From: Alkalibacillus haloalkaliphilus C5
Lineage (GTDB): Bacteria; Bacillota; Bacilli; Bacillales; Alkalibacillaceae
NCBI RefSeq assembly: GCF_000269905.1
Contig: NZ_AKIF01000009.1
Span: 1 to 34,160, forward strand
Reading direction: 5' to 3'
DNA length: 34,160 nucleotides
Shown piece by piece: positions 1 to 7,856 of the stretch. Within the stretch, counting starts at the first letter, position 1; each line of letters starts with the position of its first letter. A program made the translations under genes and the position numbers. The notes beneath the pieces were generated by a model that worked only from the letters and a program-made list of their open reading frames with translations, did not search any database and was not told the origin of the DNA.

Positions 1-738
1 CGGACCTAATTTTCCGAGCGTTACGGTTCGTGATTTAGTTGAGGTTCAGTTTTTAGCATTGAAGAAATTAGGGGTTAATCATTTACGAGCTGTCATCGGT
101 GGTTCTTTAGGCGGAATGCAAGTGTTGGAGTGGGGGTGATGTACCCAGACTTTGTAGACGCGATGATCCCAATCGCTGTGACTCCTCAGTTTAGCGATTA
201 TGCTATAGCTTTTAACCACATTTCAGCAAAAGCGATTAAGCAAGACGCTAACTGGCAGCGGGGTGAAGTCCCAAAAGAAGGATTAGGATTAGCACGTGAA
301 ATTGGTATGATTACGTATCGCTCAGCACCTTTATTTCAGGAAAGATTCAACCGAAAGAAAACAAATGATGAGTATGACGTTCAGTCTTATTTAGATTATC
401 AAGCTAACAAAATCATTGATCGTTTTGATGCAAATAGTTATTTAACATTGTTGGATGCGATGAATGGTCACGATGTTGCACGTGGAAGAGGTGGCTATGA
501 AGCGGCATTAGAGCAGTTAGAAGTTCCTGTTGTGGCTCTTGGGTTTCATCATGACTTACTGTATCCACCGCAAGAAATTAAGTCATTTGTTGATGATGTT
601 AATTTGCTAGGTGGTTCAGCTAACTATTATGAAGTTGAAACGATCTTTGGTCATGACGGGTTTTTAGTGGAGTTTGACAAGTGGGGACACGTCATTGGAA
701 CAGCGTTAAAAAAGTTAACATTTAAAATTAATAAATAG
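1..738 (+). pseudogene. metX: Homoserine O-acetyltransferase MetX, 5'-truncated by the window and frameshifted
   Basis: Alpha/beta-hydrolase enzyme that acetylates homoserine at the start of the methionine branch. The gene enters from outside the window. Bases 2-139 read in one frame as [11 protein letters not shown]... up to the nucleophile elbow GGSLGGMQ, then hit TGA at 137. The next frame continues without loss as [14 protein letters not shown] to base 738. One missing G in the G run at 132-136 (G5 where G6 is expected) restores MQVLEWGVMYPD. The catalytic Asp (HHDLLYP) and His (GHDGFL) are both present downstream, so the protein is otherwise whole. An apparent GTG start at 130 is only an artefact of the shift. 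metY follows after 12 bp, in operon. Whether the lesion is real or a sequencing error cannot be told from the sequence alone. Family identity is secure. Confidence 0.88.
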
Positions 739-750
739 GAGTGATGAATA

Positions 751-2067
751 ATGAGTCAAAAAGATTATCGTTTAGAGACAATTGGAGTACATGGTGGATT
801 AGAGGCTGATCCGACAACAGGTGCAAGAGCGCTACCGATCTATCAAACGAACTCGTATAAATTTGATAGTACAGAACATGCAGCTAATTTATTTTCGCTG
901 CAAGAGGAAGGCTTTATTTATTCTCGTATCGGCAACCCGACAGTTGGTGCATTAGAAGAACGTGTCGCACAGTTAGAAGGTGGAATTGGCGCCTTGGCAT
1001 TTTCAAGTGGTATGGCTGCGATTTCAGCTGCCATTTTTAATATAGCTGAAGCGGGTGATGAAATTGTCGCTGCATCAACGTTATACGGTGGAACATATAA
1101 CTTGTTTTCAACAACGTTACCGAAACATGGTATTACGACACATTTCGTTGACCCAACAAAACCAGACAATTTCCGCCAAGCGATTACACCAAAAACGAAA
1201 GCGATTTTTGCTGAAACAATCGGAAACCCTGGCTTACACGTATTAGATATTGAACGTGTTGCAGAAATTGCTCATGAGGCAGGCGTGCCGTTAATTGTCG
1301 ATAATACGTTCCCTTCACCATATTTGTTACGTCCTATTGAATATGGAGCGGATATCGTTGTTCATTCAGCGACAAAATGGTTAGGCGGTAATGGAACGAC
1401 ATTAGGTGGTGTGCTCATTGATGCTGGTCAGTTCGATTGGAATTCCTCAAAGTTTCCTGGCTTCACTCAGCCAGACCCAAGTTATCACGGCATTGTTTAT
1501 GCTGAAGCATTACCTGAAGCAGCGTTCATTACGAAAGCACGTGTTCAAGTGTTACGTGACACAGGAGCTTCCTTAAGTCCATATAATGCGTTTCAAATCG
1601 CGTTAGGGTTAGAGACGTTACATGTCCGCATGAAAGAGCACGTTGCAAACGCTCGTCGGATCGTTAAGTATCTAGAACAACATCCGGGTGTAGAGTGGGT
1701 GTTGTATCCAGAAAAAGATGATCATTCTTCAAATGAGTTAGCGAAAAAGTATTTACCAAAAGGTGCTGGTTCGATTGTTGTTTTCGGTATTAAAGGTGGT
1801 AAAGAAGCAGGGTCTGAAGTAATTAATCAAGTGGAATTGTGGTCTCATCTAGCTAACGTAGGGGATGCAAAAAGTTTAATTATTCACCCAGCGAGTACGA
1901 CGCACCAACAGTTAAGTGAAGAAGAAATTGCCCAAACAGGTGTGACTGACGATTTAATTCGTTTATCAGTTGGAATCGAAAATGTTGATGACCTAATTGA
2001 AGACTTAGAGCAAGCAATTAAAGCCGCAACAGGTGAGTTATCACAAGTTGAACGTGTTCATTCATAA
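751..2067 (+). CDS. metY: O-acetylhomoserine sulfhydrylase (aminocarboxypropyltransferase)
   Basis: PLP-dependent enzyme of the Cys/Met-metabolism family. It joins O-acetylhomoserine with sulfide (or methanethiol) to give homocysteine (or methionine). The 438-residue length fits MetY, which is longer than MetB/MetC-type members at about 380-400. Visible landmarks are the N-terminal YSRIGNPT segment (58-65), SSGMAA (85-90), the cofactor-contacting Asp184 in VDNTF, and the Schiff-base lysine K209 in HSATKWLGG. The start follows an AGGAGTG ribosome site. It lies 12 bp after metX, which makes its acetylated substrate, and 14 bp before hom, which makes homoserine, so the three genes form one direct-sulfhydrylation module. 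Any SAM riboswitch for the operon would be upstream of the window. Confidence 0.96.
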   Translation: MSQKDYRLETIGVHGGLEADPTTGARALPIYQTNSYKFDSTEHAANLFSLQEEGFIYSRIGNPTVGALEERVAQLEGGIGALAFSSGMAAISAAIFNIAEAGDEIVAASTLYGGTYNLFSTTLPKHGITTHFVDPTKPDNFRQAITPKTKAIFAETIGNPGLHVLDIERVAEIAHEAGVPLIVDNTFPSPYLLRPIEYGADIVVHSATKWLGGNGTTLGGVLIDAGQFDWNSSKFPGFTQPDPSYHGIVYAEALPEAAFITKARVQVLRDTGASLSPYNAFQIALGLETLHVRMKEHVANARRIVKYLEQHPGVEWVLYPEKDDHSSNELAKKYLPKGAGSIVVFGIKGGKEAGSEVINQVELWSHLANVGDAKSLIIHPASTTHQQLSEEEIAQTGVTDDLIRLSVGIENVDDLIEDLEQAIKAATGELSQVERVHS

Positions 2068-2081
2068 TAAGGAGGAAGCGA

Positions 2082-3068
2082 ATGGGTTCGGTTAACGTAG
2101 CTTTGTTAGGTTTTGGCACAGTAGGAAGTGGTGTGTATGAGTTAATAGAACGAGAACAAAGACGGTTGTCTAAAACGCTGAACTGCTCAATAAATGTTGT
2201 AGCTGTTTTAGTGAAAGATGACTTCATTGATCGTAATGTGTCTGAAAATGTTTTAGTAACGTCTAATATGGATGATGTTTTAGCACAGCCTGTTGATGTC
2301 ATTGTCGATGCGATTGTTGGTGTTGAGCCTGCCTTTACTTATTTGTGTCAGGCGATTGACCAAGGGTGTCATATTATTACAGCTAACAAAGAGATGTTTG
2401 CTTATAAAGGGTTTGAACTTAAAGAAAAAGCAAAAGAACAAGGTGTAGCTGTACATTATGAAGCGACTGTTGCAGGTGGTGTACCTGTCATTCGAACACT
2501 TAGTCAGTTGGTTTCGGTTAATGAAGTGGTTCGGATTGAAGCTATTTTGAATGGAACATCTAACTATATTTTAAGTGAAATGAGAAATAAGCAGATTGAT
2601 CTCAATACAGCCTTACAAGAAGCACAACGTCTAGGGTATGCAGAGGCCGATCCAACTAATGATATTGAAGGGTTCGATGCCTTTTATAAAGCTGTTATTT
2701 TAGCAGAGCTTGTAACAGAAGAGCGGGTTAATTTTAATCAGGTTTTCCGTCAAGGTATTACAGGCTTAAGACACGAAGATGTGATTAATCAACAACTGAA
2801 AGGGAATCGAGCAAAACATATTGTTACCTTATCGATTAAACAAGGTGAAGTAAATGTTGTAGTTGAACCTAAATGGCTTACGGCAGAGCACCCTTTATAT
2901 GATGTAGAAGGGGTTAACAATGGTGTTGTCGTCACTAGTCAATACAATGGCCAACTTAAACTTGAAGGTCCGGGTGCAGGGAAGGGGCCAACTGCTAGTG
3001 TGATCGTTGAAGATTTAGTCCACATTTTTAAGCATGAACAAAAAAAGTCGTTCATTAGTTTCGAATGA
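2082..3068 (+). CDS. hom: Homoserine dehydrogenase, short form without ACT domain
   Basis: NAD(P)H-dependent reduction of aspartate semialdehyde to homoserine, cytoplasmic. The Rossmann motif GFGTVG is at residues 10-15. The catalytic domain includes TANKEMFA and the GYAEADPTNDIEG signature, followed by a conserved Lys (FYKAV). The protein has 328 residues, whereas the common Bacillus Hom has about 430 with a C-terminal ACT regulatory domain. Here the frame stops right after the catalytic core, and no ACT-like coding follows, so the short form looks genuine. AAGGAGGAAGCG precedes the ATG. Its place behind metX-metY suggests a copy dedicated to methionine that escapes threonine feedback; that regulatory point is inferred. 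No clear intrinsic terminator follows before the next gene. Confidence 0.95.
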   Translation: MGSVNVALLGFGTVGSGVYELIEREQRRLSKTLNCSINVVAVLVKDDFIDRNVSENVLVTSNMDDVLAQPVDVIVDAIVGVEPAFTYLCQAIDQGCHIITANKEMFAYKGFELKEKAKEQGVAVHYEATVAGGVPVIRTLSQLVSVNEVVRIEAILNGTSNYILSEMRNKQIDLNTALQEAQRLGYAEADPTNDIEGFDAFYKAVILAELVTEERVNFNQVFRQGITGLRHEDVINQQLKGNRAKHIVTLSIKQGEVNVVVEPKWLTAEHPLYDVEGVNNGVVVTSQYNGQLKLEGPGAGKGPTASVIVEDLVHIFKHEQKKSFISFE

Positions 3069-3080
3069 CATGCGTTCTTC

Positions 3081-3123
3081 CTCATAGGATTTGTGTTAGA
3101 ATAGTGAAGGATTTCCCTATGAG
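3081..3123 (+). promoter_or_regulatory. Inverted repeat flanking a TAGAAT -10-like box before yfkAB
   Basis: CTCATAGG at 3081-3088 is the exact reverse complement of CCTATGAG at 3116-3123, with 27 bases between. A TAGAAT -10-like box lies at 3097-3102, but I see no good -35. The right arm abuts the AAAGGAC ribosome site of the radical SAM gene, so pairing could act as a hairpin on its leader, or the arms could be a protein site. Function is inferred. Confidence 0.3.
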
Positions 3124-3137
3124 AAAGGACGTTTTCA

Positions 3138-4268
3138 ATGAGCACAACATACAAAACACCACTTTCCCCTCAATATGACCCATGGGAAGCATATATGGAT
3201 GTTGAAGAACATGGTGATATGGTGTTATCGAACATTGAATTTACAACAACTCACTTATGTAATATGCGGTGTCGTCATTGCGCAGTGGGTGACACTTTAA
3301 TGAAAAAAGACCCAGACGCTTTGCCGATTGATTTATTAATTAAAAGACTCGATGAAGTGCCACATCTTAGAACGTTAAGTATTACGGGCGGAGAACCGAT
3401 GTTATCGAAAAAGTCAGTAGATGAATACGTTGTGCCTTTATTGAAGTATGCACACGAACGAGGCGTACGAACGCAAATTAATTCTAACCTGACTTTACCA
3501 TACAGTCGTTACGAAGCGATTATTCCTTATTTGGACGTATTACACATTTCGCATAACTGGGGAACAGTAGAAGAGTTTGCAGAGACCGGTTTTGCTCTAA
3601 TGGATCGCAAACCTTCTTATGAAAACCGAGAAATGTATTTTCATAGAATGGTAGAAAACAGTCAAAAGTTATCAGAAGCGGGTGTCATGGTTTCAGCTGA
3701 AACGATGTTAAATAAGCGTACTTTTCCTTACTTAGAAAAAATACATGATCATGTTCTTGAAATGGGATGTGACCGTCATGAAATTCACCCGATGTATCCG
3801 GTAGATTTCGCTAGCGACCTGCAAACGTTATCGCTAGATGAAATGCAAGAGGCGATTAACCGTTTGCTAGACCATCGTGATGAAAAGGTATGGATGTTGT
3901 TTGGTACAATGCCTTTTTACCCTTGTAACCATTCAGAAAAAGACTTAGAACTATTGAAAAGGTTAGACCAAGCAAACAATGTGACAGTTCGTAACGATCC
4001 AGATGGGCGTTCACGGTTAAATGTTAATATATTTACAGGCGAAGTGACAGTAACAGACTTTGGAGATGAGCCTTCTTTGGGTAATGTTCACGATACAAAA
4101 CTTCTAGATTCATATCATCAATGGTTAAAAACAAAGACAGCACAATCACTGAATTGTCATTGTCCAATCGCTAAATGTTTAGGTCCTAACGTGTTAGTAA
4201 AAAACACGTATTATCAAGAAGTCGACTTTCAGCAACGTCAGGCAAAAATTGAAATAGAAAATCGCTAA
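3138..4268 (+). CDS. yfkAB: Radical SAM/CxCxxxxC motif protein YfkAB
   Basis: Radical SAM protein of unknown substrate. The [4Fe-4S]-binding motif CNMRCRHC (C41, C45, C48) is near the N-terminus. A glycine-rich SAM segment TGGEPM follows. The C-terminal domain carries CHCPIAKC (C340, C342, C347), the CxCxxxxC motif that names this family and may hold an auxiliary cluster. The 376-residue length matches the fused YfkA-YfkB form. The start has an AAAGGAC site 8 bases upstream. The gene is alone: preceded by the inverted repeat at 3081-3123 and closed by a strong terminator. The family's reaction is, as far as I know, undetermined. Identity rests on both cysteine motifs and overall resemblance. 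Confidence 0.9.
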   Translation: MSTTYKTPLSPQYDPWEAYMDVEEHGDMVLSNIEFTTTHLCNMRCRHCAVGDTLMKKDPDALPIDLLIKRLDEVPHLRTLSITGGEPMLSKKSVDEYVVPLLKYAHERGVRTQINSNLTLPYSRYEAIIPYLDVLHISHNWGTVEEFAETGFALMDRKPSYENREMYFHRMVENSQKLSEAGVMVSAETMLNKRTFPYLEKIHDHVLEMGCDRHEIHPMYPVDFASDLQTLSLDEMQEAINRLLDHRDEKVWMLFGTMPFYPCNHSEKDLELLKRLDQANNVTVRNDPDGRSRLNVNIFTGEVTVTDFGDEPSLGNVHDTKLLDSYHQWLKTKTAQSLNCHCPIAKCLGPNVLVKNTYYQEVDFQQRQAKIEIENR

Positions 4269-4296
4269 AAACTCGGTCAATGTGGCCGAGTTTTTC
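4269..4296 (+). terminator. Intrinsic terminator after yfkAB
   Basis: The stem AAACTCGG/CCGAGTTT, extended by two more pairs including one wobble, closes a 5-base loop and runs into TTTTTC immediately after the stop codon. Confidence 0.85.
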
Positions 4297-4336
4297 TATA
4301 GTATAAATCTGATAATTCTGATTATTTGAAATAGCG

Positions 4337-4365
4337 TTGTATATTTCGACATTAAACAGTAATAT
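4337..4365 (+). promoter_or_regulatory. Sigma-A-type promoter for the SDF symporter
   Basis: TTGTAT at 4337-4342 and TAATAT at 4360-4365 are separated by 17 bp. This fits a vegetative promoter and places the start of transcription about 40 bp before the symporter ATG. Confidence 0.5.
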
Positions 4366-4414
4366 TAGAATTAATATTCATAAAATTGTCATTAAAGGGA
4401 AGGAGCATCAAGAA

Positions 4415-5563
4415 ATGAAGTTAATCGCCAAATTAATTGCGGGTATTATACTAGGTATTGCTGTTGGACTTATAGGGATTGAGTGGTTAACGAGGTCGTT
4501 AATTACATTTAGCGACTTATTTGGACAGTTTATTGAGTTCATGATTCCATTAATTATACTGTTCTTTATTGCATCAGGTGTATCAAAGCTTGGGCATGGA
4601 TCTGGTAGATTAGTAGGTTTGACAGTTGGGACAGCTTACACGTCAACTATTCTAGCAGGTATTGCTGCATTTTTCATTGCAACATTAATTATGCCTATGG
4701 TGGCTTCAGAACGTTCTGCACCAGAAGAAGGTAGCGCATTAGAAGGATATATTGATTTAGCTATTGATCCTTTAATGGGAGTTATTACAGCGTTAGTACT
4801 AGCTTTTACGTTCGGTATTGCGATGGCTAAGTTAAATAGTGAAACGTTAATTCGTGTGTTTGATGAAGGTAAGTCAGTCGTGGAATTAGTTATTGTTAAA
4901 GTAATTATTCCATTACTTCCATTCTTTATTGCTGGAATTTTTGCTGAATTGGCTTCAGAAGGTACTGTATTTGATACGTTAAGAGTGTTCGGTGTTGTAT
5001 TAGTTGTTGCAATTGCGACACACTGGGCGTGGATTATTCTTCAGTATACAGCTGCTGGACTTTATATTGGTCGAAATCCATTCAGTTTGCTTAAAACAAT
5101 GTTACCAGCGTACTTTACTGGTTTAGGGACAATGAGTAGTGCTGCGACAATTCCAGTTACGTTAAAACAAGCGAAACAAAACAAAGTTCGAGAAGAGGTC
5201 GCAAACTTTAGTGTCCCATTAAGTGCAACAATCCACTTGTCAGGTAGTGTTATTACGATTGTCAGCTGTACAGTAGCAGTTATGGCTGTATTAGATGGCT
5301 ACACGGTACCAAGCTTCTTCGAGATGTTACCAGTCATTGCAATGTTAGGTATTATTATGATTGCAGCTCCAGGAGTTCCAGGTGGAGCGATAATGGCGGC
5401 GATTGGTATTTTAGGCTCAATGTTAGGGTTTACTGAAGCAGCTATTGCGTTAATGATCGCTTTATATATGGCGCAAGATAGCTTCGGAACAGCAGCTAAC
5501 GTTACAGGTGATGGTGCAATTGCACTGTTCGTTGATAAGTTTACAAGTAAGTTTAAAGGATAA
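4415..5563 (+). CDS. Dicarboxylate/amino acid:cation symporter (SDF/DAACS family)
   Basis: Integral membrane secondary transporter, 382 residues from the ATG at 4415. That ATG has a GGGAAGGAG ribosome site; an in-frame ATG at 4337 has none and would overlap the promoter. Hydrophobic segments run through the whole protein. The re-entrant-loop signature of the family appears as GLGTMSSAATIP, where typical members have the serine-rich GTSSSAATLP, and a late transmembrane Asp/Asn-rich segment follows (AQDSFGTAANVTGDGA). Family members couple sodium or proton flow to uptake of glutamate, aspartate, C4-dicarboxylates, Ser/Thr or cystine. The sequence alone does not show which. It is convergent with the ectC operon and shares a bidirectional terminator with it. 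Confidence 0.88.
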   Translation: MKLIAKLIAGIILGIAVGLIGIEWLTRSLITFSDLFGQFIEFMIPLIILFFIASGVSKLGHGSGRLVGLTVGTAYTSTILAGIAAFFIATLIMPMVASERSAPEEGSALEGYIDLAIDPLMGVITALVLAFTFGIAMAKLNSETLIRVFDEGKSVVELVIVKVIIPLLPFFIAGIFAELASEGTVFDTLRVFGVVLVVAIATHWAWIILQYTAAGLYIGRNPFSLLKTMLPAYFTGLGTMSSAATIPVTLKQAKQNKVREEVANFSVPLSATIHLSGSVITIVSCTVAVMAVLDGYTVPSFFEMLPVIAMLGIIMIAAPGVPGGAIMAAIGILGSMLGFTEAAIALMIALYMAQDSFGTAANVTGDGAIALFVDKFTSKFKG

Positions 5564-5564
5564 A

Positions 5565-5604
5565 AATAAGGCAACCTCTTTAAGTAGAGGTTGCCTTATT
5601 TTAA
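5565..5604. terminator. Bidirectional terminator between the symporter and the ectC operon
   Basis: A perfect 15-bp stem (5565-5579 with 5586-5600, core AAGGCAACCTCT) has a 6-base loop and A/T tracts on both sides. It can end both converging transcripts. On the minus strand it overlaps the stop codon of the small membrane gene. Confidence 0.9.
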
Positions 5605-5912
5605 TACGTCAATAATCCGATTATAATCATCAAGACTAATAATGTTGCATTGGGTGAGCTTATGAGTAGAAGTTTTTTGATCCACACATCTCTACTATAG
5701 CGATCTTGTTGTGTCTCAGTATGATAGTTAGCTCTTACACGATCTCCGCGATTAAGAGCACCTGTTAAAATACCTGCTATAACGAGTGGAACAATTGCAC
5801 CTACACTAATGATGGTCAGTGGTACATTCCAATCACCAGTGAAAGCCCCAACTAATAAAGCGACAACTGTAAATGCTAACCCAAAGCCAACGTATGAAAA
5901 TTTCTTGATAAT
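5601..5912 (-). CDS. DUF5316-like small membrane protein, ATT start
   Basis: 103-residue protein, open from base 5912 down to the TAA at 5601-5603. It opens MIKKFSYVGFGLAF and has three hydrophobic stretches (about 6-25, 33-52 and 82-102). A polar stretch, NRGDRVRANYHTETQQDR, lies between the second and third; the GDR-RAN pattern matches what I know of DUF5316 proteins. No ATG, GTG or TTG is in the right place. AAGGGG at 5924-5919 sits exactly 6 bases before an ATT codon, which is the best start. The gene follows ectC by 20 bp and is the last of that operon. Its function is unknown; co-transcription with ectC hints at a membrane role under osmotic stress. An alternative is that a base change has hidden a normal start. 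Confidence 0.72.
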   Translation of the reverse strand: MIKKFSYVGFGLAFTVVALLVGAFTGDWNVPLTIISVGAIVPLVIAGILTGALNRGDRVRANYHTETQQDRYSRDVWIKKLLLISSPNATLLVLMIIIGLLTY

Positions 5913-5932
5913 AAATCGCCCCTTATCATTAA

Positions 5933-6322
5933 TTAATCCTCATCTACAGGGTAGACGCCATTTTCATCATGAACTTCTTTACCTGATAGAGGCGGGTTGA
6001 ATACGCAAACAACGCGCATGTCTTCACTACCACCACGTAATAAGTGTTCATCATGTTCATCTAAAGAGTAAACTGTGCCTGGTGTAATTTTATATACTTT
6101 ACCGTCTTTTAATGTCTCGACTTCACCGTCACCTTCAATGCAGTAAACAGCTTCTAAGTGGTTTTTGTACCAAATGTGAGTTTCAGTTCCTGCTTTGATT
6201 ACAGTGTCATGGAGTGAGAAGCCCATTCCATCTTTCTTTAAAAGTAAGCGACGGCTTTCCCAATTTTCACCCTTAACTTCGTTTTCTGACCCGATTACAT
6301 CTTGTAATTTTACAATTTTCAT
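5933..6322 (-). CDS. ectC: L-ectoine synthase EctC, stand-alone
   Basis: Cupin-fold enzyme that cyclises N-gamma-acetyl-2,4-diaminobutyrate to the compatible solute ectoine. The 129-residue length is normal. The iron ligands known in characterised EctC proteins (Glu57, Tyr85, His93) all occur at exactly those positions here: E57 in NHLEAVY, Y85 in PGTVY, H93 in DEHLL. The enzyme is therefore probably active. A GGGAGA site lies upstream. What is odd is the context. There is no ectA or ectB, the genes that make its substrate, on either side. Instead it lies 29 bp after the ATPase gene of an amino-acid-type ABC importer and 20 bp before a small membrane protein. ectAB may be elsewhere in the genome, or the substrate may be imported. 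Confidence 0.95.
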   Translation of the reverse strand: MKIVKLQDVIGSENEVKGENWESRRLLLKKDGMGFSLHDTVIKAGTETHIWYKNHLEAVYCIEGDGEVETLKDGKVYKITPGTVYSLDEHDEHLLRGGSEDMRVVCVFNPPLSGKEVHDENGVYPVDED

Positions 6323-6351
6323 TAGTAGATTTCTCCCTTCGAATATGTTTG

Positions 6352-7074
6352 TTATAGAATTTTACTTAAAAACTCTTGTGTACGTGGGTTTTGTGGATCT
6401 TCGAAAATTTGTTGTGGGTCGCCTTCTTCCATCACAACACCTTCATCCATAAACATAACGCGGTCACCAACTTCGCGAGCAAATCCCATTTCGTGTGTTA
6501 CGACGACCATCGTCATACCTTCTCTTGCTAAATCTTTCATAACTTCTAACACGTCACCAACCAACTCCGGATCTAATGCCGATGTTGGTTCGTCGAATAA
6601 CATAACTTTGGGTTCCATAGCTAGTGAACGTGCTATAGCTGCACGTTGCTTTTGTCCGCCTGATAGACTTTCAGGGTAGGCATCTGCTTTGTCGGATAAC
6701 CCAACTTTTTCTAAAAGTTGTAAAGCGATCTCCTTAGCTGCCTCTTCTTTCATACCTTTAACTTTAACAGGTCCAATAGTAATATTTTCTAGCACCGTCT
6801 TATGTGGGAACAAATTAAAGTGCTGAAATACCATTCCTACTTGTGAACGGACTTGGTTAATGTTAGTTTTAGGGTCATTAATTACATCTTGATCGATTGT
6901 AACTTCGCCTGATGTAATGTCTTCTAAAAGGTTGATACACCTTAGAAATGTACTTTTACCAGAACCTGAAGGCCCGATTACACAGACTACTTCACTTTCT
7001 TTAACTTCAGCATTTATTCCTTTTAAGACTTCAAGGTCCCCAAACGACTTGTGTAAATCTTTAACAGTAATCAT
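6352..7074 (-). CDS. Polar amino acid ABC transporter, ATP-binding protein (GlnQ-like)
   Basis: Cytoplasmic ATPase of an importer, 240 residues. Walker [10 protein letters not shown] is at about 34-42, the Q-loop at VFQHFNLFP, the ABC signature LSGGQKQR at about 138, Walker [10 protein letters not shown], and the switch His in VVTHEMGF. Sequence and length match the GlnQ/HisP/TcyC group. It starts directly after the permease stop codon (TAGATG), so translation is probably coupled. The substrate cannot be read from this subunit. The downstream ectC suggests a diamino acid, an acetylated derivative or ectoine, but glutamine, arginine or cystine remain possible. Confidence 0.93.
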   Translation of the reverse strand: MITVKDLHKSFGDLEVLKGINAEVKESEVVCVIGPSGSGKSTFLRCINLLEDITSGEVTIDQDVINDPKTNINQVRSQVGMVFQHFNLFPHKTVLENITIGPVKVKGMKEEAAKEIALQLLEKVGLSDKADAYPESLSGGQKQRAAIARSLAMEPKVMLFDEPTSALDPELVGDVLEVMKDLAREGMTMVVVTHEMGFAREVGDRVMFMDEGVVMEEGDPQQIFEDPQNPRTQEFLSKIL

Positions 7075-7737
7075 CTATACATCTAACTTCCTTTCTACAC
7101 GACGTAAAATTACCGAAGTTGGAATTGTAATCATAAGGTATATGATACAAACCATAACGAGAGTCTCAAATACTTCGAATGTTGCATTATAGTATTGTCT
7201 ACCTTGGTATACTAATTCTCCAACAGCAATGACGGAGAATAAGGAAGTATCTTTCAAACTAATAATAAATTGATTACCTAATGGTGGAATCATCCGCTTA
7301 AAGGCTTGAGGCCAGATGATGTAGCGCATCGTTTGTCTTTCGGTTAACCCTACAGCACGTCCAGCTTCATACTGTCCTTTATCTATCGAATGAACAGCTC
7401 CACGAACAATTTCAGCGATGTAAGCACCTGCGTTTATTGTGATTGCAATTATAGCAGCGGTTAAACCACTGATATTAACACCAATTAAATCTTCCGAAAT
7501 ACCGAAATAAATAAATAAAACTTGTACTAAAATAGGCGTTCCTCGGACAACTTCTACAAAAATGGTGCTTATACCTCGAATGAATCCATTTTTAGATAAT
7601 CTACCAAGTCCTGTGAACGCTCCAAGAATAAAACCTAAAAATAAACCGACTATTGTAATTAGTAAAGTTAGCTTCAAACCTTCATATAAAAAGGGTAACG
7701 ATTTAATATAGGCTGAGTCCATTAGTGCTTCAAGCAT
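7075..7737 (-). CDS. Polar amino acid ABC transporter, permease (HisMQ family)
   Basis: 220-residue inner-membrane subunit with about five transmembrane segments. The cytoplasmic EAA loop that docks the ATPase is clear: EAGRAVGLTERQTMRYIIWP. Only one permease gene is present, so the transporter presumably works with a permease homodimer. It is second in the operon: 119 bp after the binding-protein gene, with a hairpin terminator in that gap, and directly abutting the ATPase gene. Length and motifs are normal for the family. Confidence 0.92.
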   Translation of the reverse strand: MLEALMDSAYIKSLPFLYEGLKLTLLITIVGLFLGFILGAFTGLGRLSKNGFIRGISTIFVEVVRGTPILVQVLFIYFGISEDLIGVNISGLTAAIIAITINAGAYIAEIVRGAVHSIDKGQYEAGRAVGLTERQTMRYIIWPQAFKRMIPPLGNQFIISLKDTSLFSVIAVGELVYQGRQYYNATFEVFETLVMVCIIYLMITIPTSVILRRVERKLDV

Positions 7738-7788
7738 TCTATTAATCTCTCCTTCTATGAAGTCGCATTACGGTTACGACTCAGTATG

Positions 7789-7823
7789 AAAAAAAGCGTA
7801 ACAAGCATGTACTTGTTACGCTT
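7789..7823 (-). terminator. Internal terminator/attenuator between binding protein and permease
   Basis: On the minus strand a perfect 12-bp stem (AAGCGTAACAAG and its complement, 6-base loop) is followed by a run of seven T. It lies inside the operon, just after the binding-protein gene, and should let only some transcripts continue. This is a usual way to make more binding protein than membrane parts. Confidence 0.8.
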
Positions 7824-7856
7824 GAATATAGTAGTGTCCGTGTTGTTATTTAATTT

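Noticed and set aside
130-738. GTG at 130 as the true start of a short 202-residue hydrolase
   Set aside because: The bases before it encode the rest of the MetX core, including the nucleophile Ser, in the neighbouring frame. The GTG is a product of the frameshift and has no ribosome site.
918-1169. Minus-strand open frame inside metY
   Set aside because: Antisense shadow of a strongly conserved gene; no start signal or known family.
2018-2302. Minus-strand open frame across the metY/hom junction
   Set aside because: It spans two conserved plus-strand genes and the hom ribosome site; composition is that of a shadow.
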